Positions 9,117-19,191 of a stretch of DNA of 64,000 bases are shown here, piece after piece. Under the pieces are notes generated by a model. It worked only from the letters and a program-made list of their open reading frames with translations. It had not been told where the DNA came from and made no database searches. Every line of letters starts with the position of its first letter. The first letter of the stretch is position 1. Origin of the DNA: JACZYA01 sp965247455 (GTDB lineage Bacteria; Acidobacteriota; Terriglobia; Acidiferrales; 2-02-FULL-67-57); NCBI GenBank assembly GCA_965247455.1, contig CBDFHE010000015.1:124001-188000 (forward strand), read 5' to 3'. A program made the translations under genes and the position numbers.

Positions 9117-9704
9117 CTACTCCTGTTTGGGGTGTTGCAGGAAGGTTTTGTATTCGGGGGTGCTGGGCGTGAACTGTGGGTCGAGCTCGACGCCGAGGGC
9201 GTCGGCGATGCGGGTGGCGACGTTGAAGAAGCTCGCCACCAGGACGACGGCCAGGATTTGCTCGTCCGCGAGGCCATGGTTGCGCAGCCCGGCCACGTCC
9301 ACTTCTTTCATCTCCCAGGGAGTGGCGGTGAGCTTTTCGCTGAAGGCCAGCAGGGCGCGCTGGCGCTTGGTCAGTTGTGCTTTGCGCCAGTCGGTCTTGA
9401 TGGCTTCGACCAGCGCGTCATCCCGGGTGAGCCGACGCAGAAACTCTGCGTGCGACTCGGTTCAATAGTGGCAGCGGTTGGCGGCGCTGACCACGGTGGC
9501 GATCATCTCGCGCTCTTCGGCCGGCAGCGCGCCGCCGTGATAGACCGCACCGCTCAACTGCGTGTAGGCCCGCAGAGCGGTGGGGTTGAGCGAGAGCGCC
9601 TGGCGAATGTTGGGAATGAAGCCGTAGAGCTTGCGGCTGGCGTCGTAGATGGCCTTCACCTCACCCTTGGCTTCCTTCTCCTCAACCGTCTTGATCCAAG
9701 TCAT
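9117..9704 (-). CDS. AhpD-like selenoprotein, second paralogue
   Basis: Read from ATG 9704 through TGA 9464-9462 as selenocysteine, the product has 195 residues and ends at TAG 9119-9117. Sec81 lies in C-H-Y-U-T-E-S-H, the same motif as the neighbour at 8368. Downstream sequence (QRALLAFSEKLTATPWEM, GLADEQILAVVLVASFFNVA) is typical of the carboxymuconolactone decarboxylase/AhpD family. The start overlaps the stop of the serine-hydrolase gene (ATGA), so the two are translationally coupled, and GGGGGAGGA supplies the ribosome site. Inferred role: peroxide or disulfide redox chemistry with a selenolate in place of the usual resolving or peroxidatic cysteine. The two genes converge, with their 3' ends about 190 bp apart. 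Confidence 0.88.
9435..9451 (-). promoter_or_regulatory. Candidate bacterial SECIS hairpin of the second selenoprotein
   Basis: On the minus strand, ACGCAGA and TCTGCGT form a perfect 7-bp stem with a GTT loop, beginning 10 nt after the UGA. The loop starts with G, as SelB-binding hairpins usually do. Confidence 0.75.
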
Positions 9705-10927
9705 TTCTCCTCCCCCTGTTCGCTACCCAAGGATTGGTCGGCTTCGGGCGCGGGCCGCGCAGCCCAGGCGCTCCAGAAGCGGAGCAGGTCGTTGGTCAGG
9801 CCGTCGCCGGTGTCGCTGTTGGTCAGGATGACGATGCCCTCGCCCCGGTCGGGCAAGGCGGCGAAGCGCGTCCGCCAGCCGCGGTTGCCGCCGGAGTGGG
9901 AAACCATGCGAATCTCGCCCGGCAGCAGACGCACGCCATAGCCCAGCCCGTAGCCCAGGCCGGTGCTGGTGTCCATCTCTACTGTGGGCGTAAACATCAA
10001 CTCTACGTCGCGGGGCGACAACAAGCCTCGACCGGGCGGCTCGCGGTTGGGTCCTGCCATACCGGCCGCCACAAAGCGGGCCAGGTCGGAGGCGGTACTG
10101 TAGAGTCCGGCGGCGGCCAGGGCGGTGAAGCGGTAGTTGGGCAGGGGTTGGCCGGGCTCCCGGTAAGCGGTGGCCGCCTGTAACGCAGGCGGCCACTCAA
10201 AGCCGCTGCGCGCCATGCCCAGCGGGGCTAGCACGGCAGACTGCATGTAGGCGGAGAAAGTTTCGCCGGTGACTTCTTCGATGATCAGTTGCAGCAGGGT
10301 GTAGCCGCCGCCGGAGTAGCGGAAGCGGGTGCCGGGCAGGTGGGCGACGCGCACGTCGCCCACGCCGCCGGTGATGCCCGAGAGGGATTCCTTCAGCGTG
10401 GGCAATTTCTCGCTGGGGTCAAAGCCGGGGTAGCCGCCCAGTGACAGGCCGGCGGTGTGATTGAGCAGGCGGCGCAGGGTCACCTCAGCGTGGTCGAAGT
10501 CCGAGGGTGGGAGGTGCCAGCGGGTCAGGTAGCGCTCGACCGGCGCGTCCAGGGCGAGCTTGCCTTGCGCGGCCAGTCGCAGGACGCCCCAGGCGGTTAC
10601 CGGTTTGGAAAGCGGACCCACCTGGAAGACAGTCTCGGGCGTGACCGGCGTGCCCATGGCTTCGTCCGCCAGGCCGTAGCCTTTCGACCAGGCCACCCGG
10701 CCTCCGTGCACCAGCGCCACCGCCGTGCCGGGAACCTGATACTGCTTCATCAATTTGGGGACCACTTGGTCGAGTTTCTGCGCGAATGCATCGAGCCCGC
10801 CGCCGAACTGCTCCTCCGGCTCGCGGCTGTAGTGGAAGATGAGGTAGGCGGCTACGACCGCAACCAGCACCAGCACGATGGTTTGGCGCTGCTTCTTCAT
10901 TACGTCTTTTTGGTTGCGTCGAACCAT
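9701..10927 (-). CDS. Serine hydrolase, beta-lactamase/class C fold, nucleophile apparently lost
   Basis: The 408-residue protein has an N-terminal membrane anchor (TIVLVLVAVVAAYLIF) and a PF00144-type domain. Expected motifs appear as FRYSGGGYTLL and VSHSGGNRGW. The SxxK motif, normally like VGSLSK, reads VFQVGPLSKPVTA: the nucleophilic serine position is proline (codon CCG, one transition from TCG). Known family roles are penicillin-binding, esterase or D-aminopeptidase activity at the cell surface. Inferred: the protein may be a catalytically dead binder, or the CCG is a sequence error. The start ATG at 10927 has GGGGA at good spacing; ATG 10936 is also possible. It is coupled to the downstream selenoprotein gene by an ATGA overlap. 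Confidence 0.85.
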   Translation of the reverse strand: MVRRNQKDVMKKQRQTIVLVLVAVVAAYLIFHYSREPEEQFGGGLDAFAQKLDQVVPKLMKQYQVPGTAVALVHGGRVAWSKGYGLADEAMGTPVTPETVFQVGPLSKPVTAWGVLRLAAQGKLALDAPVERYLTRWHLPPSDFDHAEVTLRRLLNHTAGLSLGGYPGFDPSEKLPTLKESLSGITGGVGDVRVAHLPGTRFRYSGGGYTLLQLIIEEVTGETFSAYMQSAVLAPLGMARSGFEWPPALQAATAYREPGQPLPNYRFTALAAAGLYSTASDLARFVAAGMAGPNREPPGRGLLSPRDVELMFTPTVEMDTSTGLGYGLGYGVRLLPGEIRMVSHSGGNRGWRTRFAALPDRGEGIVILTNSDTGDGLTNDLLRFWSAWAARPAPEADQSLGSEQGEEK

Positions 10928-10945
10928 TGCGCCCATTCCCCAGTG

Positions 10946-11227
10946 CTAGGATTTCCGATCTTTCCAGTTCCACCACTTCAGCCGTTCCGGGTCGTGCCGG
11001 CGGGCGGAGGCGTAGTACACCGCGCAGCGAAACACATAGAGCGCGCAGCGGTCAACCGGCCCGCCCTGTTGACGGCAGAGCCGGCGGTAGAGTTTTTTGG
11101 GCTGCTGGTGTTTCAGGTCTCGAACGGAGCGAATTCCCAGGCCCGCCAGGTCGCGGGCGATGGAGGGGCCCACGCTGGGGATTTCTTGCAAACTTTTCAG
11201 AGCTGTTTGGTGTAGGGCCGCCTTCAT
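10946..11227 (-). CDS. Helix-hairpin-helix 'pathogenicity locus' (Cdd1-like) protein
   Basis: The 93-residue product contains IPSVGPSIARDLAGLGIRSV, a helix-hairpin-helix, followed by LYRRLCRQQGGPVDRCALYV and FRCAVYYA. This layout is that of the small Cdd1/PF11731 family, of unknown biochemical role but with a DNA-binding-type HhH. AGGAG precedes the ATG. It lies upstream of the serine hydrolase, with 18 nt between, and may share its transcript. Confidence 0.85.
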   Translation of the reverse strand: MKAALHQTALKSLQEIPSVGPSIARDLAGLGIRSVRDLKHQQPKKLYRRLCRQQGGPVDRCALYVFRCAVYYASARRHDPERLKWWNWKDRKS

Positions 11228-11423
11228 GGCTTATTCTCCTGTCTTTACCCTTCCTGGATGCTCATGGGTGTGTCCACCGCTGCTGCGTCCTCAGCCGCAG
11301 CAGGTGGGATCCGGCCTTTCCCTCGCCCGCGCGGTTTGAAGCGCCCTATGCTACCATTTTGGGATTGAGGAGCGGACCTTCAAACGGCAGGAGGTTCTTC
11401 GGAGAGGACGGGCCAGTGGAGCA

Positions 11424-13031
11424 ATGAGCAAGTTGGCACAGAAGGTCGAGCGGGCCATCCGGCGGGAGCGGCTGCTGGAGCCGGGGATGAAAGTGGCGGT
11501 GGCCTGCTCGGGCGGGGCCGACTCGGTGGTGCTGGTGCGGCTGCTGGCCGAGCTGAAAGGCCCGTTGGGGATTCGCCTGCTGGTGGTCCACCTCAACCAT
11601 CAACTGCGCGGCCAAGATGCCGACGCCGACGAAGGTTTTGTCCGCCGGTTGGCCGAGCGCTTGGAACTGGAGTTCCTGGTGCGGCGCGAGGACGTGGCCG
11701 CCCGCGCGCGGCAGCGCAAAATCAATGTGGAGGAAGCCGGGCGGCTGGCGCGGCTGGAGTTCTTTGCTTCCTTGGTCGCCGGCGGCAAGGCCGACGCGGT
11801 GGCCGTGGCGCATACGCTGGACGATCAGGCGGAGACGGTGTTGGCGCGGATTCTGCGCGGCGCGGGGACGCGCGGGCTGGCAGGGATTTACCCGGTGGTT
11901 GAGCAGGCAACCTCGCCCACGGGCGGAAGCCCCTCGACTGCGCTCGGGGCAGGCCCGTGGGCTGAACGAGGAGGGGAAAAGGAAGGCGGCCCAGAAAAGC
12001 GGGTGCAGAGCACCCCTTCCGGACTAATTGGAGAGGATGCTCAGGCGAGCAAACGCCGCACCTCTTCCAAACTGGTTTTGGTGCGGCCGCTGCTGGACGT
12101 GCGGCGGGCCGAGTTGCGCGACTACCTGAGCGAACAAGAACAAGCGTGGCGGGAGGACGCGACCAACCTCGACCGCACCCGTCTGCGCAACCGGCTGCGG
12201 CTGGAGTTGCTGCCGCAGCTCTCCCGCGTGGCAGGCCCCGCGGCCATCGAGCACCTTGCACGGCTGGCCGACCACGCCCGGCAGGAGGAGAGCTTCTGGT
12301 CGGCCTACGTGGAGGAGCGCTTCCAGACCCTGGCGCGCCGCTCAGGGGATGAATGGGAGGTGGTCGTCGAGGGTTTACTGGCTCCTATGCTTGAGTTGGC
12401 GCGGCTGCCCGCGCGGCAGGCGGCGGAAGCGCAGCGGGCGGTGGCCCGGCGGCTGCTGCGGCGCACGCTGGCGGCGGTGCGCGGGGACTTGCGCAGGATT
12501 ACCCAAACGCACGTGGAAAGTGTGCTGTCGCTGGCGGAAGAGGGCCGCAGCGGCCAGAGCGTTGACCTCCCGGGGGTGCAGGTGGAGCGGCGCTTTGATG
12601 TGCTGGTCTTCCGCGCCGCCGGTGATCGCAAGCCCCAGCCGGTTGATGTTGACGAGGAAATGGAAGTGGCCGGTCCCCGCCGGGTGCGCTTGCCCGATGG
12701 GCGCGGGCTGGAGTTCAAAGTAATTGAAGTGCAGGGCCTGAAAGAAGGCTATAGTAGTAGAGCGCTGGACGCGCGCCGGGCTCCGTTCCCGCTGGCGGTG
12801 AGAACCTGGAGGCCGGGCGATCGCTATTGCCCGCGGGGCGCGCGCCGCCCGGAGAAACTTAAGCTGCTCTTCCAGCAGCAACGGGTTTCGCGGCGGGAGC
12901 GAGCGCGTTGCCCGGTGGTGTTGAGCGGTGGGGAGATTGTCTGGACGCTGGCGTTCGGCCCGGCGGCCGAGCGGGAGTTGCGTCCGGACAGCCGCAGGGC
13001 ACTGGTGATCGAAGAGTGGTCGGCCGAGTGA
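11424..13031 (+). CDS. tilS: tRNA(Ile)-lysidine synthase
   Basis: TilS attaches lysine to C34 of tRNA-Ile2 (CAU), so the tRNA reads AUA. The PP-loop ATPase motif SGGADS is at about residues 29-34, followed by HLNHQLRG and the HTLDDQAETVLARILRGAGTRGL segment typical of the family. The substrate-binding C-terminal domain (FPLAVRTWRPGDRYCPRG, KLKLLFQQQRVSRRER) is complete. At 535 residues it is longer than usual: residues about 160-217 are a low-complexity insertion derived from the window's intergenic repeat family, kept in frame. It overlaps the next gene by GTGA, so translation is probably coupled. Confidence 0.95.
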   Translation: MSKLAQKVERAIRRERLLEPGMKVAVACSGGADSVVLVRLLAELKGPLGIRLLVVHLNHQLRGQDADADEGFVRRLAERLELEFLVRREDVAARARQRKINVEEAGRLARLEFFASLVAGGKADAVAVAHTLDDQAETVLARILRGAGTRGLAGIYPVVEQATSPTGGSPSTALGAGPWAERGGEKEGGPEKRVQSTPSGLIGEDAQASKRRTSSKLVLVRPLLDVRRAELRDYLSEQEQAWREDATNLDRTRLRNRLRLELLPQLSRVAGPAAIEHLARLADHARQEESFWSAYVEERFQTLARRSGDEWEVVVEGLLAPMLELARLPARQAAEAQRAVARRLLRRTLAAVRGDLRRITQTHVESVLSLAEEGRSGQSVDLPGVQVERRFDVLVFRAAGDRKPQPVDVDEEMEVAGPRRVRLPDGRGLEFKVIEVQGLKEGYSSRALDARRAPFPLAVRTWRPGDRYCPRGARRPEKLKLLFQQQRVSRRERARCPVVLSGGEIVWTLAFGPAAERELRPDSRRALVIEEWSAE

Positions 13032-13624
13032 GAAAGCTGAAAGTGCTTTATACGCCGCAGGCCATCGCCCGACGGGTGCGGACGCTGGGCCGGCAGATCA
13101 GCCGCGATTTTCGCGGCCAGACTCTGGATGTGGTGGGGTTGGTGGACAGCACCCACGTGTTCATGGCCGACCTCATCCGACAGATTCGCGTTCCGGTACG
13201 CTGCCACTTTATCCGTGCCGAGGCCCGCGACGTCCGCGACCCGGTTACCGACAAGGAACGCCTGGAGATTTTCTATTCGCCCGAGATTGACGCCGCCGGC
13301 CGCAATATCTTGCTGGTGAGGGGAGTGTTGAATTCCGGCGTGACTTCGGAGTTTCTGCTGCGGCGCATCGGGCTGCACCGGCCCCGAGTGGTGAAAACAG
13401 CCGTGCTGCTGGACAGGGAGGCCGGGCGCCGGGTTCCGCTGGAGCCTGATTACTTTGCTTTCCGACTTGCATCTAATGATATTGTGATGGGATACGGATT
13501 GTCATGGAGTGGATTGAACGGGAACTTGCCCTACCTGGCCGTCCGGGCAAACGCGAAGCCCGGTGTGCGGCGCAGGCCGGTCCGGCGGGCGGGCCGGAAG
13601 AAAAGGAAGGCAGGGCGCCGATGA
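13028..13624 (+). CDS. hpt: Hypoxanthine phosphoribosyltransferase-like protein, degenerate PRPP motif
   Basis: Position between tilS and ftsH and overall length (198 residues) mark this as the hpt gene of the block. The fold is recognisable: VLYTPQAIARRVRTLGRQIS, then VPVRCHFIRAEARD. However, the PRPP-binding loop, usually VEDIVDTG, reads LLVRGVLNSGVT, so the two acidic residues and the aspartate of DTG are replaced; the early LKG loop reads VDST. Known enzymes salvage hypoxanthine and guanine. Inferred: catalysis is doubtful, and a regulatory or altered-substrate role is possible. GTG 13028 overlaps the tilS stop. The C-terminal tail is very basic (RRPVRRAGRKKRKAGRR). Confidence 0.8.
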   Translation: MRKLKVLYTPQAIARRVRTLGRQISRDFRGQTLDVVGLVDSTHVFMADLIRQIRVPVRCHFIRAEARDVRDPVTDKERLEIFYSPEIDAAGRNILLVRGVLNSGVTSEFLLRRIGLHRPRVVKTAVLLDREAGRRVPLEPDYFAFRLASNDIVMGYGLSWSGLNGNLPYLAVRANAKPGVRRRPVRRAGRKKRKAGRR

Positions 13625-13649
13625 ACTCCTACCAGCGAGGGAGAGAAGA

Positions 13650-15560
<1,911 letters not shown>

Positions 15561-15566
15561 TCAACC

Positions 15567-15875
15567 ATGGCGAGCAAGAAGCGCAAAGAAGCGTTCCAGG
15601 TGGCGTGTCCGCACTGCGAGGCCAAGCTGACCGTGGATGCGGAGCTGGGCGCGGTGATTGACCACGAGCCGCCGCCCAAGAAGTCCGACTACGACTTCGA
15701 CCAGCAGCTCAAAGGCCTGAGCGAGGCCGAGCGCAAGCGCGAGGAATTATTCCGCGAGCAGATGGCCGCGCAGCAGGACCGCGCCAAGCTGCTGGAGCGC
15801 AAGTTCGAAGAGTCCTTCGAGAAGCACAAGGACGAGCCCGTTACCAAACCCCTGCGCGACTTCGACCTGGAATAA
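15567..15875 (+). CDS. Small charged hypothetical protein with CPHC motif
   Basis: The 102-residue product has a single zinc-ribbon-like half site (CPHCEAKL, 14-21) and then a highly charged, probably coiled-coil region (EAERKREELFREQMAAQQDR). Only two cysteines are present, so zinc binding would need a dimer. It starts 6 nt after the ftsH stop and is likely cotranscribed. Function unknown; similar small proteins are often found beside ftsH in this phylum, as far as I recall. Confidence 0.75.
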   Translation: MASKKRKEAFQVACPHCEAKLTVDAELGAVIDHEPPPKKSDYDFDQQLKGLSEAERKREELFREQMAAQQDRAKLLERKFEESFEKHKDEPVTKPLRDFDLE

Positions 15876-16074
15876 GGTCGCAGTTTCCCTTCCTTGAGGC
15901 TCACCGGCGGTGAACGGCCTGTGGCAAGCAGGCCCGCTGTGGCGGGCAGGCAGGCTTCGCTCAGAATGACACCTCGGCTGACCCCCTAGGTAGCGGCGAA
16001 GAGGCCCGGAGGGCTTCTTCGTCGGCTTGTCTTCCGTTTTTCTTTATAATGACCCACGCTGTTTTGGAGGATTC

Positions 16075-16932
16075 ATGCAGGGGCGGCGAAAATTCGCGTT
16101 GACGTTGCCGAGCGGCGTGCTGGTGCTGGGCGAGCGCACGCTGGTGATGGGTGTGCTCAACGTTACCCCCGACTCCTTCAGCGACGGCGGGCGCTACCTG
16201 GACACCGGCAAGGCGGTGGCGCACGCGCTCGCGATGCAGCGGGCCGGGGCCGACCTGATTGACGTCGGGGGCGAGTCCGCGCGGCCGGGCGCCATCGGCA
16301 TCTCTGCCGAAGAAGAGTTGAAGCGCATCCTGCCGGTGCTGCGCGGGCTGCGGCGGCGGCTGCGGATTCCGATCTCGGTGGACACCTCGAAGGTGGAGGT
16401 GGCGCAGGCGGCGCTGGCGGCGGGGGCGGAGATGATCAACGACATCAGCGGGCTGCGCGCCGACCCGGAGCTGGCCCGCGTGGCCAAGAGGGGCGGAGTG
16501 CCGCTGGCGCTGATGCACATCCGGGGCACGCCCAAGACCATGCAGCAGTTGAAGCCGGCGAAAAATATCTGGCGGGAGGTGGAGCGCGGCCTGCGCTGGT
16601 CGGTGGAACGCGCGCTCAAGGTGGGCGTGCGCCGCGCGCAACTGTTGATTGATCCCGGGATCGGATTCGGCAAAACCGTGACGCAAAACTACGAGTTGCT
16701 GCGCGACCTCGACCGGTTGCAGAAGTTCAAGCTGCCCATCCTGATCGGAACCTCGCGCAAGAGTTTTATCGGGACAGTGCTGGGCAGTGTGCCCCTGGAG
16801 CAGCGACTGTTCGGGACGGCGGCATCGGTGGCGGCCTCCATCCTGGCGGGCGCGCACATCGTGCGCGTGCACGACGTGGCTGAGATGGTGCAGGTGGTGC
16901 GCGTGGCGGACGCCGTCCTACGCGCCGGATAA
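16075..16932 (+). CDS. folP: Dihydropteroate synthase
   Basis: FolP condenses p-aminobenzoate with dihydropterin pyrophosphate in folate synthesis. The 285-residue protein shows both family signatures: MGVLNVTPDSFSDGG (binding the pterin phosphate loop) and GADLIDVGGESARPGA, plus ISVDTSK, INDISGL, LLIDPGIGFGK and GTSRKSFIG. ATG 16075 follows TTTGGAGG at ideal spacing. A TATAAT hexamer lies at 16045-16050, suggesting its own promoter in the repeat-containing gap 15876-16074. Confidence 0.96.
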   Translation: MQGRRKFALTLPSGVLVLGERTLVMGVLNVTPDSFSDGGRYLDTGKAVAHALAMQRAGADLIDVGGESARPGAIGISAEEELKRILPVLRGLRRRLRIPISVDTSKVEVAQAALAAGAEMINDISGLRADPELARVAKRGGVPLALMHIRGTPKTMQQLKPAKNIWREVERGLRWSVERALKVGVRRAQLLIDPGIGFGKTVTQNYELLRDLDRLQKFKLPILIGTSRKSFIGTVLGSVPLEQRLFGTAASVAASILAGAHIVRVHDVAEMVQVVRVADAVLRAG

Positions 16933-17046
16933 CCCCGCGCTACGGACGGCAGGCCCGCCCGTGCGCCGATTGAGCGACGCTGCGGACGGCAAGCCCGCCC
17001 GGCAGGACAACCGGTACAACCGGTGAGGGCGAGGCGAGGAGAAGCC

Positions 17047-17721
17047 ATGCGACGGCGGAGGACGATCGACAAGCGGTTTTCGCCGCCACCGGGCAAAGAG
17101 GCGTTTCGGCCGAAAGAGTGGGCGCTGATCCAGAAGTACCGGACGCCGCACCAGGTGCAAGCGTTTCTGCGCGCCCTGCCCTACAACTGGGAGAAGAAGG
17201 GAGAGACGCTGCGGACCTTCCGCGGCGTGGTGCGGCACGGGCAGGCCCATTGCCTGGAAGCGGCGCTGACGGCGGCGATCATCCTGGAGCAACACGGCTG
17301 CCCTCCGCTGCTGCTCGACTTCGACTCCCAAGACAACCTCGGCCACGTGCTGTTTCTGTTCCGCCACCGGGGGCACTATGGGACGGTGGCGCGCTCCCGC
17401 GATGCCGGGCTGCACGGCCGCAAGCCGGTTTTTCGCACGCTGCGGCAACTGGTGCTGAGCTACGTCGATCCCTACGTGGACGGCTCCGGGCGCATTACCA
17501 GCTACGGCGTGTTCGACCTGCGGACGCTGCGGCGCTGCAACTGGCGCTCGTCGCCGAAGAACGTCTGGGCGGTCGAGCGGGCGCTGCTCCGGAAGCGGCA
17601 ACGGAAGCTCAAGACCTCTGACCGCAGGTACCGGGCCATGCTGCGGCGGTATCTTGCCTTTCGGGAGAAGCACCCCCACCGGCCCGCAACATTCTACTCC
17701 AACCGCCACCAGTGGATGTAG
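17047..17721 (+). CDS. Transglutaminase-like hypothetical protein
   Basis: The 224-residue product has HGQAHCLEAALTAAIILEQHG (Cys69) followed by DFDSQDNLGHVLFLFR (His100), the Cys then His arrangement of transglutaminase-like cysteine proteases. The C-terminal half is basic and lacks a known domain. There is no signal peptide. A GAGGAG ribosome site precedes ATG 17047. It lies between folP and the c-di-AMP genes, in the same direction; a specific role cannot be given. Uncharacterised proteins with this pattern may be amidases or peptidases. Confidence 0.75.
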   Translation: MRRRRTIDKRFSPPPGKEAFRPKEWALIQKYRTPHQVQAFLRALPYNWEKKGETLRTFRGVVRHGQAHCLEAALTAAIILEQHGCPPLLLDFDSQDNLGHVLFLFRHRGHYGTVARSRDAGLHGRKPVFRTLRQLVLSYVDPYVDGSGRITSYGVFDLRTLRRCNWRSSPKNVWAVERALLRKRQRKLKTSDRRYRAMLRRYLAFREKHPHRPATFYSNRHQWM

Positions 17722-17937
17722 CCGCAAGGCGGCGGGTTCCGGTTTGCGCGCGGGCGGTAGTAGGCCATTTAGGAATTGGGAAAGTCACGCCGAGCCCTGA
17801 AGGGCCTGGGGGCTCGGTGCTTAGGGCGTGTGGCGGGGAATCAACGCGAGCGGGGGCGGCTGGGTTGCGCGGGTGCGGGCGCGCACGGTATAAACAGAAC
17901 GCACACCCAACCAGAGGAAGCACGAAGGGGGAATTGC

Positions 17938-18729
17938 ATGGCGGCGGCCTGGCCAGCGGGGCTGGATTTTCTGGCCCTGCTCGACATCCTGGTGGTGGCG
18001 GTGGTGCTCTACTACTTCCTCACCTTGATCAAGGACACGCGCGCGCTGCCCATGCTGTTGACGGCGGTGCTGCTGCTGGGGTTCTACTACGGCACCGAGT
18101 GGGCGCGGCTGGAGACGATGCGCTGGCTGCTGGCGAACCTGATGCCGTACTTTATCTTTGCGCTGATTGTGATTTACCAGGGGGAGATTCGGCGGGCGCT
18201 GGCACGGTTGGGGCGGGTGCCGCTGGTGTCGCGGCTGGCGGCGCGCGAGCGCAGCGAACCCTATGACGACATCGTGCTGGCGTGCAGCTACTTTGCCCAG
18301 CGCCGCATCGGAGCGCTGATCGCCCTGGAACGGAACCTGGGCCTGCATACTTACATTGAGAGCGGGATCGCGCTGAACGCCGGGGTGAGCTACGACCTGC
18401 TGGTGAGCATCTTCCTGCCGCAGTCGCCGCTGCACGACGGGGCGGTGATTGTGCGGCGGAACCGCATCGCCGCCGCTTCCTGCTTCCTGCCGCTTTCGCT
18501 CAACCCGTTGCTGTCGGCGCAACTGGGCAGCCGGCACCGGGCCGCCATCGGAGTGACGGAAGAGTCGGACGCGGTGGCGGTGGTGGTGAGCGAGGAGACA
18601 GGCTCGATTGCCGTGGTCAGCGGCGGCTCGGTGGAGTTGAATCTGACCCCGGAGCAGTTGCGCGAGCGGCTGCGCACGCTGATGCGCCGGGGGCTGCCGC
18701 GGCTGCCGTTCTCCGGACGGGTAAGCTGA
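17938..18729 (+). CDS. cdaA: Diadenylate cyclase CdaA
   Basis: CdaA makes cyclic di-AMP from two ATP. Three membrane helices occupy residues about 10-90, then the DAC domain follows with the catalytic motifs LHDGAVIV (DGA at 167-169) and GSRHRAAIG (RHR at 199-201). Length is 263 residues, normal for the family. The ATG at 17938 begins the first helix after a GGGGGA site; upstream in-frame sequence is basic and repeat-like. The gene overlaps cdaR (TGATG) and precedes glmM, the conserved cdaA–cdaR–glmM arrangement linking c-di-AMP with cell-wall precursor synthesis. Confidence 0.95.
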   Translation: MAAAWPAGLDFLALLDILVVAVVLYYFLTLIKDTRALPMLLTAVLLLGFYYGTEWARLETMRWLLANLMPYFIFALIVIYQGEIRRALARLGRVPLVSRLAARERSEPYDDIVLACSYFAQRRIGALIALERNLGLHTYIESGIALNAGVSYDLLVSIFLPQSPLHDGAVIVRRNRIAAASCFLPLSLNPLLSAQLGSRHRAAIGVTEESDAVAVVVSEETGSIAVVSGGSVELNLTPEQLRERLRTLMRRGLPRLPFSGRVS

Positions 18730-19112
18730 TGGGCTGGCTGGGCAAACTGCTGCTGCAAAATTGGTGGCTGAAGCTGCTGGCGCTGGCGCTCTCGTTTGCG
18801 CTCTGGTCACTGGTGACGCAGGGGCCGACGGTGGAGCGGGGCTTGTGGGTGACGCTGGAGGTGCGGGGCGTGCCCCCGGGATTGGCGCTCACGGGCGAGA
18901 TTCCTTCTCCGGTCTATCTCCACCTGCGCGGTCCGCAGCAGCTCATGCGCGCGTTGCGACAAGAGGAAGTGCAGTTGGTGTTGGACCTGAGCGGGACAAC
19001 CGCCGGGAACCACACTCTCGCGTTGATGAGTAAGCACGTCCGGTTGCCATCCGGGATCGAGGTGGTGCGGTTCATCCCGCCGGAAGTGCCCCTGCAACTG
19101 GTGCCGCGCTGA
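18729..19112 (+). CDS. cdaR: CdaR-like YbbR-domain protein, short form
   Basis: The 127-residue protein has an N-terminal signal-anchor (WWLKLLALALSFALWSLVT) and a single YbbR-like beta domain (VEVRGVPPGL-type segment, VYLHLRGPQQLMRAL, VQLVLDLSG). Known CdaR proteins have three or four such repeats, sit outside the membrane and modulate CdaA. This one has only one, so it is a reduced version. Translation is coupled to cdaA. Confidence 0.88.
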   Translation: MGWLGKLLLQNWWLKLLALALSFALWSLVTQGPTVERGLWVTLEVRGVPPGLALTGEIPSPVYLHLRGPQQLMRALRQEEVQLVLDLSGTTAGNHTLALMSKHVRLPSGIEVVRFIPPEVPLQLVPR

Positions 19113-19191
19113 TTACAAGATCGTCCTGCCTCCACAGGAAACCTAGCTAGGGTATGCTAGATTTTCTTACCGGGAGAGGTTTGAGTAGCTC

